Origin: an uncultured Sulfitobacter sp.
GTDB taxonomy: Bacteria > Pseudomonadota > Alphaproteobacteria > Rhodobacterales > Rhodobacteraceae
Direction: 5' to 3'
Length of the DNA: 64,000 nucleotides
Assembly: GCA_913060815.1 (NCBI GenBank)
Contig: CAJXSZ010000002.1
Span: 310,001-374,000 of the forward strand
The notes below the pieces were generated by a model. It was not told the DNA's origin and ran no database searches. It worked only from the letters and a program-made list of their open reading frames with translations. Shown one piece after another: positions 1-8,614 of this stretch. How positions within the stretch are numbered: the stretch's first letter is position 1; every line of letters begins with the position of its first letter. Made by a program: the position numbers and the translations under genes.

Positions 1-692
1 ACGATGCGCATGTCAAAGTCTTCACCGCCGAGGAACGTGTCGCCGTTGGTGGATTTCACTTCGAACAGGCCATCGTCGATCTCGAGTATGGTCACGTCGA
101 ATGTACCGCCGCCAAGGTCATAGACCGCGATGGTTTGTGTGTTCTCTTTGTCCAGACCGTAAGCAAGGGCCGCCGCTGTCGGCTCGTTGATGATGCGGAG
201 CACTTCGAGGCCAGCGATTTTGCCGGCATCTTTGGTGGCCTGACGCTGGGCGTCGTTGAAGTAGGCAGGGACGGTGATGACCGCTTGGGTCACGTCCTCA
301 CCGAGATAGCTCTCGGCGGTTTCCTTCATCTTGCCCAGAATGAAGGCAGAGATTTGGGAGGGGGAGTATTTCTCACCTTTGGCCTCAACCCATGCGTCGC
401 CGTTGCCGCCGTCGACAACATTGAAGGGGAGGTTTTTCTTGTCTTTGGCGAGATCGGGATCGTCATTGCGGCGACCGATCAGACGCTTGACACCAAAGAC
501 GGTGTTTTCGGGGTTTGTGACGGCCTGACGCTTGGCAGGCTGGCCTACCAGACGCTCGTCGTCAGTGAAGGCCACGATGGAAGGCGTGGTGCGCGCGCCC
601 TCTGCGTTTTCAACAACGCGAGGCTGGCTGCCGTCCATGATGGCGATGCAGGAGTTTGTTGTTCCAAGGTCAATACCAATTACTTTGGCCAT
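1..692 (-). CDS. dnaK: Chaperone DnaK (Hsp70), N-terminal part
   Basis: ATP-dependent Hsp70 chaperone of the cytoplasm, working with DnaJ and GrpE. The minus strand gives the canonical start [15 protein letters not shown], then the phosphate-binding segment and [15 protein letters not shown] and [13 protein letters not shown], all hallmarks of the Hsp70 nucleotide-binding domain. About 230 codons are present and the gene runs off the left edge of the window, so the substrate-binding domain is outside. The start is supported by an AGAGGGA ribosome-binding site upstream. A long plus-strand reading frame over the same bases is only its shadow. Identity is essentially certain. Confidence 0.98.
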   Translation of the reverse strand, partial: MAKVIGIDLGTTNSCIAIMDGSQPRVVENAEGARTTPSIVAFTDDERLVGQPAKRQAVTNPENTVFGVKRLIGRRNDDPDLAKDKKNLPFNVVDGGNGDAWVEAKGEKYSPSQISAFILGKMKETAESYLGEDVTQAVITVPAYFNDAQRQATKDAGKIAGLEVLRIINEPTAAALAYGLDKENTQTIAVYDLGGGTFDVTILEIDDGLFEVKSTNGDTFLGGEDFDMRI

Positions 693-806
693 ATCTTCGA
701 TCCCTCTTCTAGCTTAAGGCGATTGCTCGAAACACTGGCCCGTTGTGGCGCCATTGCCCCGATTTGGTTGACGCTGGGGACGGCTCGTCTCCAGCGGTTC
801 GGTGGG

Positions 807-835
807 TATATAGTGAGGGGGTTGGGGTGCTGCAA
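807..835 (-). promoter_or_regulatory. Candidate dnaK promoter
   Basis: Read on the minus strand, TTGCAG (835-830) and TATATA (812-807) are separated by 17 bases and lie about 115 bases upstream of the dnaK start, leaving a leader of roughly 100 nt. The hexamers fit a housekeeping promoter. A heat-shock sigma-32 promoter is expected for dnaK but I do not see a clean match. A tandem 9-base direct repeat (gcaaccacg) overlaps the upstream side. Confidence 0.45.
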
Positions 836-908
836 CCACGGCAACCACGAAGATGTGATTTTACGGGGCTAATTCCTGAAAATTATTGATAAAACAGGAG
901 GGATCGCA

Positions 909-1508
909 GTGAAATTAGAGGTTAAGGGCTTTGAAATTCACTGTGGGTTTCTGGATGTCGGGGCGCAGCGGGAGATTCTGGACGCAGTGCGCGGGGTGGT
1001 GAAACAGGCACCCTTGAGCCGGTACAGCATCGCGCGGGGCAAGAAGATGTCGGTACGTATGACGGCGGCGGGACAGCATGGCTGGGTCGCTGATCCTGCG
1101 GGATACCGCTATGCGCCCACGCACCCGGACGGGCAGGCGTGGCCTGCGATCCCTGCGCCGATTCTGGCGGTTTGGGACGCTTTGACGGGGTTGGAGCGCC
1201 AGCCTGACAGTTGTCTGATAAATTTCTATGACGCAGATGCGCGGATGGGGATGCATCGCGACGATACCGAGGCTGATGCACAGTGGCCTGTGGTCTCGAT
1301 ATCGCTGGGAGACGAGGGATTATTTCGCATGGGGAACCTCACCCGTGGTGGCAAAACGCAGAGCCATTGGCTCCGCTCGGGCGATGTGGTGGTGATGGGG
1401 GGTGCTGCGCGCCTTGCCTATCACGGGGTGGACAGGATCAGAGCGGGATCAAGCACGCTGTTGCCCAAGGGCGGGCGGCTGAACCTTACGCTGCGGGTGG
1501 CGGGATAG
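909..1508 (+). CDS. alkB: AlkB-type 2-oxoglutarate/Fe(II) dioxygenase (alkylated DNA repair)
   Basis: Member of the AlkB family, which oxidatively removes methyl groups such as 1-methyladenine and 3-methylcytosine from DNA or RNA. The 199-residue protein shows the iron ligands His116-x-Asp118 (in MHRDD) and His172, and the 2-oxoglutarate-binding arginines of the RLNLTLR segment (190 and 196). Length fits short AlkB proteins. The start is GTG, chosen because CAGGAGGG stands just upstream. It is divergent from dnaK and separated by 216 bases. The substrate cannot be read from sequence. Confidence 0.9.
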   Translation: MKLEVKGFEIHCGFLDVGAQREILDAVRGVVKQAPLSRYSIARGKKMSVRMTAAGQHGWVADPAGYRYAPTHPDGQAWPAIPAPILAVWDALTGLERQPDSCLINFYDADARMGMHRDDTEADAQWPVVSISLGDEGLFRMGNLTRGGKTQSHWLRSGDVVVMGGAARLAYHGVDRIRAGSSTLLPKGGRLNLTLRVAG

Positions 1509-1531
1509 CGTGTCCCAAATGCCATGGTGCG

Positions 1532-2131
1532 TCATGCGGCTTCGTAGGATCGTGCAGCAGCCCTTAGTTTGTCAAATTTTCCGGTGCACCATCTGAGAAA
1601 GAGTGTCCTGCTGTAGCGGTTGATGCTGAAGAATACCTTGTCAGACGTCCCGTCAACAACGACCAGCCCTCTGGAAGAGATCACCACATTTTCGCATTTG
1701 AGATCAGAGCAGATAATATGCTCTTCTTTCACCGTCTCTTCCAGCGCGTCGATCATTGCGCCCAAGTCTTCGGTGAAGCCGTGCCGCTCGATGTAATCGT
1801 GAATGTTCAGGGCGACTTCCCCATCAGCCCCCTTGATCTTCTCGACCACCATCGCGACCCCGAGATTGGTTTCTACAAACCCGTGGAACAGAGGGAGGGG
1901 CGTGGGCAAGCGATCCAGTCGGGCAACCGCGCTGATATACTCCTCGTACTCACGGAAAGCGGTGGTCATACGACCGTATCGAGCGCGGCTTAGATTGAAG
2001 CGGCTCAGGAACCTTTTGCTGTGCTTGACTGGCTTTAATACCTTCACCAGCAAATCGTCATCCAACGGATGAGGATATACTTTGCGAAAGTGTCCCTGTG
2101 CCAGAATGTTCTGTTCATCAATGATGAGCAT
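1532..2131 (-). CDS. YrbL-like protein-kinase-fold protein
   Basis: Kinase-fold protein resembling PhoP-network protein YrbL, a family of unknown function. With the start at 2131 (MLIIDEQ) it is 199 residues. An N-terminal glycine loop (AQGHFRKVYPHP) and a lysine in LLVKVLKP precede a catalytic-loop-like stretch ICSDLKCENVV and VVVDGTSD in the place of the DFG segment. A longer reading frame to 2197 exists, but its extra 22 residues look unlike the family. The neighbouring polysaccharide-export permease, in the same direction, suggests a link to glycan synthesis or export, which is inference. Activity as a kinase is unproven. Confidence 0.7.
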   Translation of the reverse strand: MLIIDEQNILAQGHFRKVYPHPLDDDLLVKVLKPVKHSKRFLSRFNLSRARYGRMTTAFREYEEYISAVARLDRLPTPLPLFHGFVETNLGVAMVVEKIKGADGEVALNIHDYIERHGFTEDLGAMIDALEETVKEEHIICSDLKCENVVISSRGLVVVDGTSDKVFFSINRYSRTLFLRWCTGKFDKLRAAARSYEAA

Positions 2132-2278
2132 CGGATTTCTCAATTTCACGCTTGGTCGTGTTTTTAAAATTGCTGAGTGATCAGCAATGCAACACAACAG
2201 ACTGGAGTATGAAAAGTTCCATCAAGTCGGCAGCGAAAGATCGGTGAAGGGTCAGGCAGGCTGTGCTTGCCGAGGCAA

Positions 2279-3103
2279 TCAGCGTCGCGCGCTCCACGAT
2301 ATGCTTGCATGTTTGCGGGTGTAGAATTCGCCCATCAGTCCGATCATCACCAGCACCAGACCCACCCAGAAAGCATACATCGGATCGCTGTAGCGTGGAT
2401 TGTAGTTGATGAAAGAAAAGCCGCGTGACTGGTCAATCGTGTGGAACAGCGGGTTCCAGTCGAACATGGCCAACATGAAGCCCGGTAAGGTATTGGCCAC
2501 GAACATCTTGCCCGAAGCGATCATATTGGCGCGCTGGTAGATTGTGGAAAAGATGCCTACGGCGGTGGGAAACCATGGTTTGATCGCCAGCAGAACGAGG
2601 CCAAGCGCAGCCCCTGTGAACCACGCCAGCACAAGCATCGCAAATGCGCCAACGGGCTGGTCAATTTCCAGCGGTGTGAAGGCCACGTGGTAGACGAACA
2701 GGATAAGCACCAGCGACAGAATTTGAATATAGAGTGCCCCGAACGCGGCGGAGCAGATGGAGATAATGGTGTTCATCGGAGCGTGCTGCATCATCGGGCT
2801 TGCCGGTCCTTCGGACCCGACCACAGCACCGAGCGCCTTTGAGTGGGTCATGTAGAGGAAGATGCCTGTCATAATGTAGATCAGAAAATCACCGCGCACG
2901 GCAGCACCGCGCAGCCCGAGAATCGAGAACATTACATAGAACGCACCCACGAAGATGACAGCCTGAAGGATGTTCGTCGCGATCGCCAGAAAGGCATTGT
3001 TGTGGCTTTTGCGCACAGATCGGACGATGGAATGATAGATCAGTTCCAGCATCGACAAAACGATACTTAAGGTGGACCTGTGTGCTTGTTCCGGTTTGAA
3101 CAT
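2279..3103 (-). CDS. ABC-2 type polysaccharide export permease (KpsM-like)
   Basis: Inner-membrane permease of the ABC-2 class that exports capsule or O-antigen-type polysaccharides. The 274-residue sequence has about six hydrophobic segments (for instance around residues 45-70, 115-140, 145-175 and 240-260) and the KpsM-like organisation with a cytoplasmic N-terminus rich in basic residues. A partner ATPase (KpsT type) would normally be adjacent, but none is present in this window on either side, so the ATPase must be elsewhere. It lies between a YrbL-like gene and divergent cysQ. The exported substrate is not known. Confidence 0.82.
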   Translation of the reverse strand: MFKPEQAHRSTLSIVLSMLELIYHSIVRSVRKSHNNAFLAIATNILQAVIFVGAFYVMFSILGLRGAAVRGDFLIYIMTGIFLYMTHSKALGAVVGSEGPASPMMQHAPMNTIISICSAAFGALYIQILSLVLILFVYHVAFTPLEIDQPVGAFAMLVLAWFTGAALGLVLLAIKPWFPTAVGIFSTIYQRANMIASGKMFVANTLPGFMLAMFDWNPLFHTIDQSRGFSFINYNPRYSDPMYAFWVGLVLVMIGLMGEFYTRKHASISWSARR

Positions 3104-3217
3104 CTCAATACAGCCTTGCGGTTAGGACCACTCTTGCACGGAAATCTTGCCGATCCGTTACAGGCGCATCATAAGGGTTGGCAGACGAATATCAACGAAG
3201 GATGGCGACAGTTGGGC

Positions 3218-4015
3218 ATGGACTACGAAAAGTTAACAGGCGTGATGCGCCGTCTTTCGCTGGAAGCAGGCGATGCGATCATGGAGATTTACGGACGTGA
3301 CGATTTCGATGTGAAGTCCAAATCCGACGACAGCCCTGTGACGGCGGCCGATGAAGCGGCGGATAAGATCATCTCGGACGGGCTGCGCGCGGCATTCCCT
3401 GACGCCTTGCTGATTACCGAAGAGCAGGCGGATACCCACAGCGCGACAGGTGATACTTTCCTGATTGTAGACCCGCTGGACGGAACCAAGGAGTTCATCC
3501 ACCGCCGTGGCGATTTCACCGTGAATATCGCATTGGTCGAGGGCGGCGTGCCCACGCGGGGCGTGGTTTATGCACCTGCAAAAGGGCGGATGTTTTTTAC
3601 CACAGCAGACGGGCAATCGGTCGAGGAAACGGGCGATTTTGATAAGGATTCAATCGGGGCATTGAAGGCATTATCAGTCTCTAATCCAGACAATTCGGCG
3701 CTAATGGTCGTGGCCAGCAAGTCGCACCGCGATCAGGCCACTGATGATTATATCGGCAAATATCAGGTCAAGGACATGAAGAGCGCGGGAAGCTCGCTTA
3801 AGTTCTGTCTGATTGCCACGGGAGAGGCGGATATCTACCCTCGCGTGGGTCGCACGATGGAATGGGACACGGCTGCGGGTCACGCCGTGCTCAAAGGGGC
3901 AGGTGGCGATGTGGTGCGGTTTGATGACCACAGCCCGCTGACCTATGGCAAGGCAGAGTATGCCAACCCGTTTTTCATCGCCTATGCACCTGGTGTTGAC
4001 CTGAAGGACGCATAA
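3218..4015 (+). CDS. cysQ: 3'(2'),5'-bisphosphate nucleotidase CysQ
   Basis: Inositol-monophosphatase-family phosphatase that hydrolyses PAP (adenosine 3',5'-bisphosphate) left over from PAPS use. Metal-binding motifs are clear: ITEEQAD (Glu69), DPLDGTKEF (Asp86, Asp89) and MEWDTAAGHAV near the C-terminus. The start at 3218 (MDYEKL) gives 265 residues, the usual family length; an upstream in-frame extension of 46 residues is not family-like. It is followed after 6 bases by a glycosyltransferase gene. In this context it may recycle PAP made by the sulfotransferase at 10315-11742, in addition to its role in sulfate assimilation. The link is inference. Confidence 0.92.
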   Translation: MDYEKLTGVMRRLSLEAGDAIMEIYGRDDFDVKSKSDDSPVTAADEAADKIISDGLRAAFPDALLITEEQADTHSATGDTFLIVDPLDGTKEFIHRRGDFTVNIALVEGGVPTRGVVYAPAKGRMFFTTADGQSVEETGDFDKDSIGALKALSVSNPDNSALMVVASKSHRDQATDDYIGKYQVKDMKSAGSSLKFCLIATGEADIYPRVGRTMEWDTAAGHAVLKGAGGDVVRFDDHSPLTYGKAEYANPFFIAYAPGVDLKDA

Positions 4016-4021
4016 ACGACA

Positions 4022-5257
4022 ATGGCCGGCCTGACCGTCAGTGTGATTATCGTGAGCCGTGCGCGGCCCGATGCACTGCGCCAGTGTCTGAGTGCGGTAG
4101 CCCAGTTGCAATACCATCCCTATGAAGTGGTGGTGGTTGCCTGCCCTCAAGGGGTGGCGGTCACGGAAGAAACGGATGTTCTGCGCGATCTCAAGTGTAT
4201 CGCCTTTGACGAGGCGAATATCTCGGCGGCGCGCAATCTGGGGCTGACCCATGCAGCGGGAGAGATAGTCGCGTTTATCGACGATGACGCCGTGCCAGAG
4301 CCGCAATGGCTCCATCATCTGGTGGCCCCTGCCGCGCGTAGTGATGTAGCGGCGATGGGCGGCTATGTGCGTGGCCGTAACGGCATCAGTTTTCAGTATA
4401 AGGCGCGCACGCTGGACAGTCAGGGCACGCCCACAGAAGTCGAGATTGATCCGTTGCAGGCGACTGTGCTGGTCCCGCCCAAAGGGCGCGCGATCAAGAC
4501 CGAAGGCACGAATATGGCCTTCCGCCGCGATGCGCTGATCGCGATTGGCGGGTTCGATCCTGCGTTCCGTTTTTATTTGGACGAGACGGACGTGAACATG
4601 CGGCTGGCACGTGCTGGCCATGCCACAGCACTGGTGCCGCTGGCGCAGGTGCACCACGGCTTCGCGGCCAGCGCCATGCGTCGCGAAGACCGTGCGCCGC
4701 GTGATTTATACGAGATCGGGGCGAGTTGGGCGGTGTTTCAGCGCAAGCATATGCCCAAGGACGTTCGCACCACCCATTGGCGAGGCGTGGTGGATGCCGA
4801 GCGGCGGCGCATTTTGGCGCATATGGTGGCGGGTCGGCTGGAACCCCGCGACGTGCGCCGCCTGATGAAGCGGTTGCGTGAGGGATATGCCGAGGGGCAA
4901 GAGCGCAAATTGTCGAGTACGGCGTTGGCACGGCATGCGGTCCTGCCGTTCCGGCCTGTCAACACCGGACAGCGGGCGTCACGATTTACCGCTGTACGGG
5001 GCTTACGGGGTAGGGCGGCGATAGAAGCGGCGGCAAAACGCGTGGCGCAGGGCAGCATCGAGACGGTTCTGGTGATGTCGTTTACGGCGTTGTATCACCT
5101 CGTTTTCTTCGACCCGCGTGGCGTCTGGGTTCAGCGTGGGGGGCTGTTTGGACGCGCCAATCGCGACGCGCCGTTGTTCAAACTCACAACGCTATCACGG
5201 CGCAGCAAGCGCGAGCGTGCACGGATTGCGGCAGTGCGCGGGCTTGATGACAGCTAA
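4022..5257 (+). CDS. Glycosyltransferase family 2
   Basis: GT-A fold glycosyltransferase, probably transferring a nucleotide-activated sugar to a surface glycan in the cytoplasm. The N-terminus (SVIIVSRARPDALRQCL) is the nucleotide-binding beta strand, FIDDDAVPEPQW carries the metal-binding aspartates at about 87-89, and FYLDETDVNMRLARAG near 190 is the acceptor-side ED-type motif. The last 180 residues are basic and less typical. It starts 6 bases after cysQ, so the two are probably co-transcribed. Donor and acceptor cannot be deduced. Confidence 0.88.
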   Translation: MAGLTVSVIIVSRARPDALRQCLSAVAQLQYHPYEVVVVACPQGVAVTEETDVLRDLKCIAFDEANISAARNLGLTHAAGEIVAFIDDDAVPEPQWLHHLVAPAARSDVAAMGGYVRGRNGISFQYKARTLDSQGTPTEVEIDPLQATVLVPPKGRAIKTEGTNMAFRRDALIAIGGFDPAFRFYLDETDVNMRLARAGHATALVPLAQVHHGFAASAMRREDRAPRDLYEIGASWAVFQRKHMPKDVRTTHWRGVVDAERRRILAHMVAGRLEPRDVRRLMKRLREGYAEGQERKLSSTALARHAVLPFRPVNTGQRASRFTAVRGLRGRAAIEAAAKRVAQGSIETVLVMSFTALYHLVFFDPRGVWVQRGGLFGRANRDAPLFKLTTLSRRSKRERARIAAVRGLDDS

Positions 5258-5434
5258 GTGATAATATTGTTTCCAGATTGCCAACAATTTACCTTTATTG
5301 GTCTTATTCGCGCCGCTATTCTGAGGCACATCGTCATACTTGGGCGGATCTGAATAATATCATGGCGCCTCTCGCCTGCTGATGCGATTGTTTCGGCACT
5401 GTACTGACAAAATGAGAAAAGACGAGGCACACCA

Positions 5435-6316
5435 ATGGGCAATAAAGTAACCACAGCAGTCTTCCCTGTTGCAGGCTTGGGCACGCGGTTTTTGCCCGCG
5501 ACGAAATCGGTCCCGAAAGAGATCATGACTTTGGTGGATCGCCCCTTGATCCAATACGCCATCGACGAGGCGCGTGCGGCGGGAATTACGGAATTTATCT
5601 TTGTGACTTCACGGGGCAAGGGCGCTTTGGAGGACTACTTTGACCTCGCGCCCAACCTCGAGGAAGAGCTGCGGCGCAAGGGCAAGGAAGACATGCTCGA
5701 AGTGTTGGCAAAGACCAATATGGACAGCGGTGCGATCGCCTATATTCGCCAGCACAAGGCGCTGGGGCTTGGCCACGCGGTCTGGTGTGCGCGGCGTCTG
5801 ATCGGGGATCAGCCGTTTGCCGTGATCCTGCCTGACGATGTGATCGCGGCCGAAAAGCCGTGTTTGCAGCAGATGGTTGAGGCATATGATGAGACGGGCG
5901 GCAACATGGTTGCTGCGATGGAAGTGCCAGCGGAGAAGACATCCTCCTACGGGATTCTGGATGTGGAGAACAACGACGGCAAGTTGCTGGACGTGAATGG
6001 CATGGTGGAGAAACCTGCCGCTGATGAGTCGCCGTCGAACCTTGCTGTAATTGGTCGCTATATCCTGTCGCCCAATGTTCTGAAGAATCTCGACGAGATG
6101 AAGAAGGGCGCCGGTGGTGAGATCCAGCTGACCGATGCGATTGCCGCCGAGCTTGAGCAGAAGAACAAGGTCTACGGCTATCGATTTGAGGGTCAGCGGT
6201 TTGATTGTGGCTCTAAATCAGGGTTTTTGCAGGCAACTGTGTCTTACGGGCTTGCTCGTGCAGAGCTGCGTGATGACCTTGCAGGCTACATCAAAAGCAT
6301 CGCTCCGACGCTGTGA
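5435..6316 (+). CDS. galU: UTP--glucose-1-phosphate uridylyltransferase
   Basis: Makes UDP-glucose from UTP and glucose 1-phosphate, feeding cell-surface glycans. The 293-residue protein starts with the nucleotidyltransferase signature VAGLGTRFLPATKSVPKEI and has LPDDVIAAEKPC, VEKPAADESPSNLAVIGRYI and GEIQLTDAI, all typical of GalU. GAGG precedes the ATG by a suitable distance. The gene sits between two glycosyltransferases, consistent with supply of activated glucose for the local glycan. A 177-base gap before it may hold its own promoter, but I could not settle on one. Confidence 0.97.
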   Translation: MGNKVTTAVFPVAGLGTRFLPATKSVPKEIMTLVDRPLIQYAIDEARAAGITEFIFVTSRGKGALEDYFDLAPNLEEELRRKGKEDMLEVLAKTNMDSGAIAYIRQHKALGLGHAVWCARRLIGDQPFAVILPDDVIAAEKPCLQQMVEAYDETGGNMVAAMEVPAEKTSSYGILDVENNDGKLLDVNGMVEKPAADESPSNLAVIGRYILSPNVLKNLDEMKKGAGGEIQLTDAIAAELEQKNKVYGYRFEGQRFDCGSKSGFLQATVSYGLARAELRDDLAGYIKSIAPTL

Positions 6317-6340
6317 TCGCGATGTGGAGGGGAAGCCTAA

Positions 6341-7558
6341 CTGGACCAGTGCCCGCATAAGCCATCCGCAAGACTGCTGGATTTCACCCGTGTGATGCGC
6401 CGTGCGGGGCGTGTCTGGACCGGTGTTGACCGTGTCGAGCTTGCCTATATCGAAGCGCTGATCGCCGATGATGTTCCTGTTTGGGGGCTAGCGCGGACGC
6501 CGCTGGGGTATGTGTTGCTGGACAGTGCGGGGCTCACCGCGTTTCACAAAGGTCTGACCGCCGCTGCGCCATCCTCTTCGCTGGATATTTTGTCGCGCTT
6601 GCAGAGGGGGATGCATCCTGCGGCGCGTGCCGCCCTAAGCGATGCACGCAGGCTGGCCGTGGCGCGGTGCCTGCCGCGTGGCTTGGCTGGCATGTTGCAG
6701 CGTCATTTGCCTGCGCGGACGGCGTATCTCAATATCGGACATAGTAATCTGTCGACTCGGGTGTTGAGTGCGGTACGGGCGCTGCCGGACTCGCGCATAG
6801 CGGTGTTTGTGCATGATGTGATTCCATTGGAGTACCCACGGTATCAGCGTGCGGGGACTGTGGAGGTGTTCGAGCAGAAGATGCAGCGCGCAAGGCGGTT
6901 TGGTGATCTGTTGATCTATAATTCCGCCGATACCCAAGCGCGGACCGAGCGGGTAATGGCCCCGTGGGGGCCGGTGCCGCAGGGAATTGTTGCACATTTA
7001 GGGACAATTCCGCCTGTTGTAGTGGATGCGGAGGTGCCAGAAGGGTTGCTGCCCGAGAGACCATACTTTGTTACCGTGGGCACAATCGAGCCGCGAAAGA
7101 ACCATGCGCTGCTGTTGGACGTTTGGGAGAACTTAGGGTCCGATGCGCCGATGTTGCTTATTTGTGGAAGTCGCGGCTGGAACAATGACGCCGTGTTCGC
7201 GCGGCTGGATGCGCTGGGCCCCGAAGCGCGGGTACGCGAGGTGGCGGGGCTGTCCGACGGAGCCTTGGCCAGCTTGGTTAAGGGCGCGCAGGGTCTATTG
7301 TTTCCCAGTCATGCAGAGGGCTACGGCCTGCCCGCGATAGAGGCGCTGCAACTGGGGACGCCCGTGATGTGCAGCAATATGGCGACATTCAGGGAAATCC
7401 TTGCAAATAAAGCGCAATACATAGATGATTCAGACCACAAGTTATGGGAAGAGTATGTAAAAGAGTGGTCCCAACGGTCTCGGGATGCGCACCAGGTCCG
7501 TGATTTTGAAGCCCCCACATGGGAGGCGCATTTCAAGGTCACGTTAACCTTGACTTGA
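6341..7558 (+). CDS. Glycosyltransferase family 4, probable CTG start
   Basis: GT-B fold glycosyltransferase with the C-terminal nucleotide-sugar domain: VTVGTIEPRKNH at about residue 250 and the E-x7-E type segment HAEGYGLPAIEALQLGTPV near 330. The first ATG/GTG is at 6392, but the same frame upstream encodes SARLLDFTRVMRRAGR, which reads as the conserved N-terminus of this family. The frame opens after a stop at 6338-6340 with CTG at 6341, and GGAGGGG at 6326-6332 sits 8 bases before it. No ATG, GTG or TTG lies between. I therefore take CTG 6341 as start (405 residues). If wrong, the gene begins at 6392. Confidence 0.85.
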   Translation: MDQCPHKPSARLLDFTRVMRRAGRVWTGVDRVELAYIEALIADDVPVWGLARTPLGYVLLDSAGLTAFHKGLTAAAPSSSLDILSRLQRGMHPAARAALSDARRLAVARCLPRGLAGMLQRHLPARTAYLNIGHSNLSTRVLSAVRALPDSRIAVFVHDVIPLEYPRYQRAGTVEVFEQKMQRARRFGDLLIYNSADTQARTERVMAPWGPVPQGIVAHLGTIPPVVVDAEVPEGLLPERPYFVTVGTIEPRKNHALLLDVWENLGSDAPMLLICGSRGWNNDAVFARLDALGPEARVREVAGLSDGALASLVKGAQGLLFPSHAEGYGLPAIEALQLGTPVMCSNMATFREILANKAQYIDDSDHKLWEEYVKEWSQRSRDAHQVRDFEAPTWEAHFKVTLTLT

Positions 7559-7603
7559 TAAGCGTGCGGGAAGGCTGACGGATTATGCGTATGAGGGCAG
7601 TGT

Positions 7604-8614
7604 TTGGGTGCGATAAGTTCATATCGCCTAAGGCTCCAGCGGAAGCGTTGGCGGATTAGGGCATTTCGAAAGCGGCGCGAGCTCAAATGCGTCGTGGACC
7701 GGACCGATCAGATTCGGCCCGACGATATTCTGCTGTTCTGCACTCAGAGAAACGAGAAAATCCGCCTGTCCTATTTCCTTGAGTACTATCGTAAGCAAGG
7801 TGTGAATCATTTCTTTTTCGTGGACAATGACAGCGACGATGGCGCGATGGAGTTCCTCAAGCAGCAGCCTGATGTCTCGCTTTGGCACACGAAGGCGAGT
7901 TACAAGCGCTCGCGCTTTGGGGTCGACTGGCTGAACTGGCTCCAGCGTAAATATGCGCATGGGCATTGGGTGCTGACGCTCGATCCGGATGAGTTCCTTG
8001 TGTACCCGTTCTGCGACACGCGGCCGCTTCGCGCGCTGACGGACTGGCTCGATGCGTCGTCGATCAAATCATTCTCTGCGATGCTTTTGGATATGTACCC
8101 CAAGGGGCGGTTGGACGAGCAACCCTACCGCGAGGGGAGCGACCCGATCGAGATTGCCTCATGGTTTGACAGCGGCAACTACACCATGGCGCGCAACAAG
8201 GCGTTCACCAACCTGTGGATACAAGGCGGGCCACGGGCGCGGGTGTTCTTTGCCGATGCACCCGCCAAGGCACCTGCGCTCAACAAGGTGCCTTTGGTCA
8301 AGTGGGACAAGAAGTACGTCTATGTCAGCTCGACCCATATGCTGCTGCCGCGTGGCCTCAATCAGGTTTATGACGAGTGGGGTGGCGAGAAGGCGAGTGG
8401 CGTGCTGTTGCATGCCAAATTCATCGACACCTTTGGTGCCAAGGCGGCAGAGGAGCTGGAGCGCGGTCAGCATTACGCAGGCTCGGTCGAGTACAAAGCC
8501 TATGCGCAAAGCGTGAAGGATAATCCGCAGCTTTGGTGCAAATGGTCAGAGCGCTATATCAACTGGCGGCAGTTGGAGATTTTGGGGCTGATGTCCAAGG
8601 GGAACTGGGCATGA
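7604..8614 (+). CDS. Glycosyltransferase family 2-like protein (Glyco_tranf_2_4 type)
   Basis: Family-2-like glycosyltransferase of the Glyco_tranf_2_4 type, 336 residues. Visible motifs are LLFCTQRNEKIRLSYFLEYY, then FFFVDNDSDDGAMEFL (about 68-83) and VLTLDPDEFLVYP (about 122-134), where the DPDE aspartates probably bind metal. The start is TTG at 7604, supported by GAGGG six bases upstream and by the basic N-terminus seen in relatives. No in-frame ATG exists before the conserved region. Its stop overlaps the start of the next gene (ATGA), so the two are translationally coupled. Substrate unknown. Confidence 0.83.
   Translation: MGAISSYRLRLQRKRWRIRAFRKRRELKCVVDRTDQIRPDDILLFCTQRNEKIRLSYFLEYYRKQGVNHFFFVDNDSDDGAMEFLKQQPDVSLWHTKASYKRSRFGVDWLNWLQRKYAHGHWVLTLDPDEFLVYPFCDTRPLRALTDWLDASSIKSFSAMLLDMYPKGRLDEQPYREGSDPIEIASWFDSGNYTMARNKAFTNLWIQGGPRARVFFADAPAKAPALNKVPLVKWDKKYVYVSSTHMLLPRGLNQVYDEWGGEKASGVLLHAKFIDTFGAKAAEELERGQHYAGSVEYKAYAQSVKDNPQLWCKWSERYINWRQLEILGLMSKGNWA

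Noticed and set aside
135-872. Long plus-strand frame over dnaK
   Set aside because: It is antisense to an unmistakable DnaK sequence and has no recognisable protein pattern.
5258-5434. Possible promoters and an inverted repeat (attgtt/aacaat) before galU
   Set aside because: Several weak hexamer pairs exist but none has both good hexamers and spacing, so no promoter is called.
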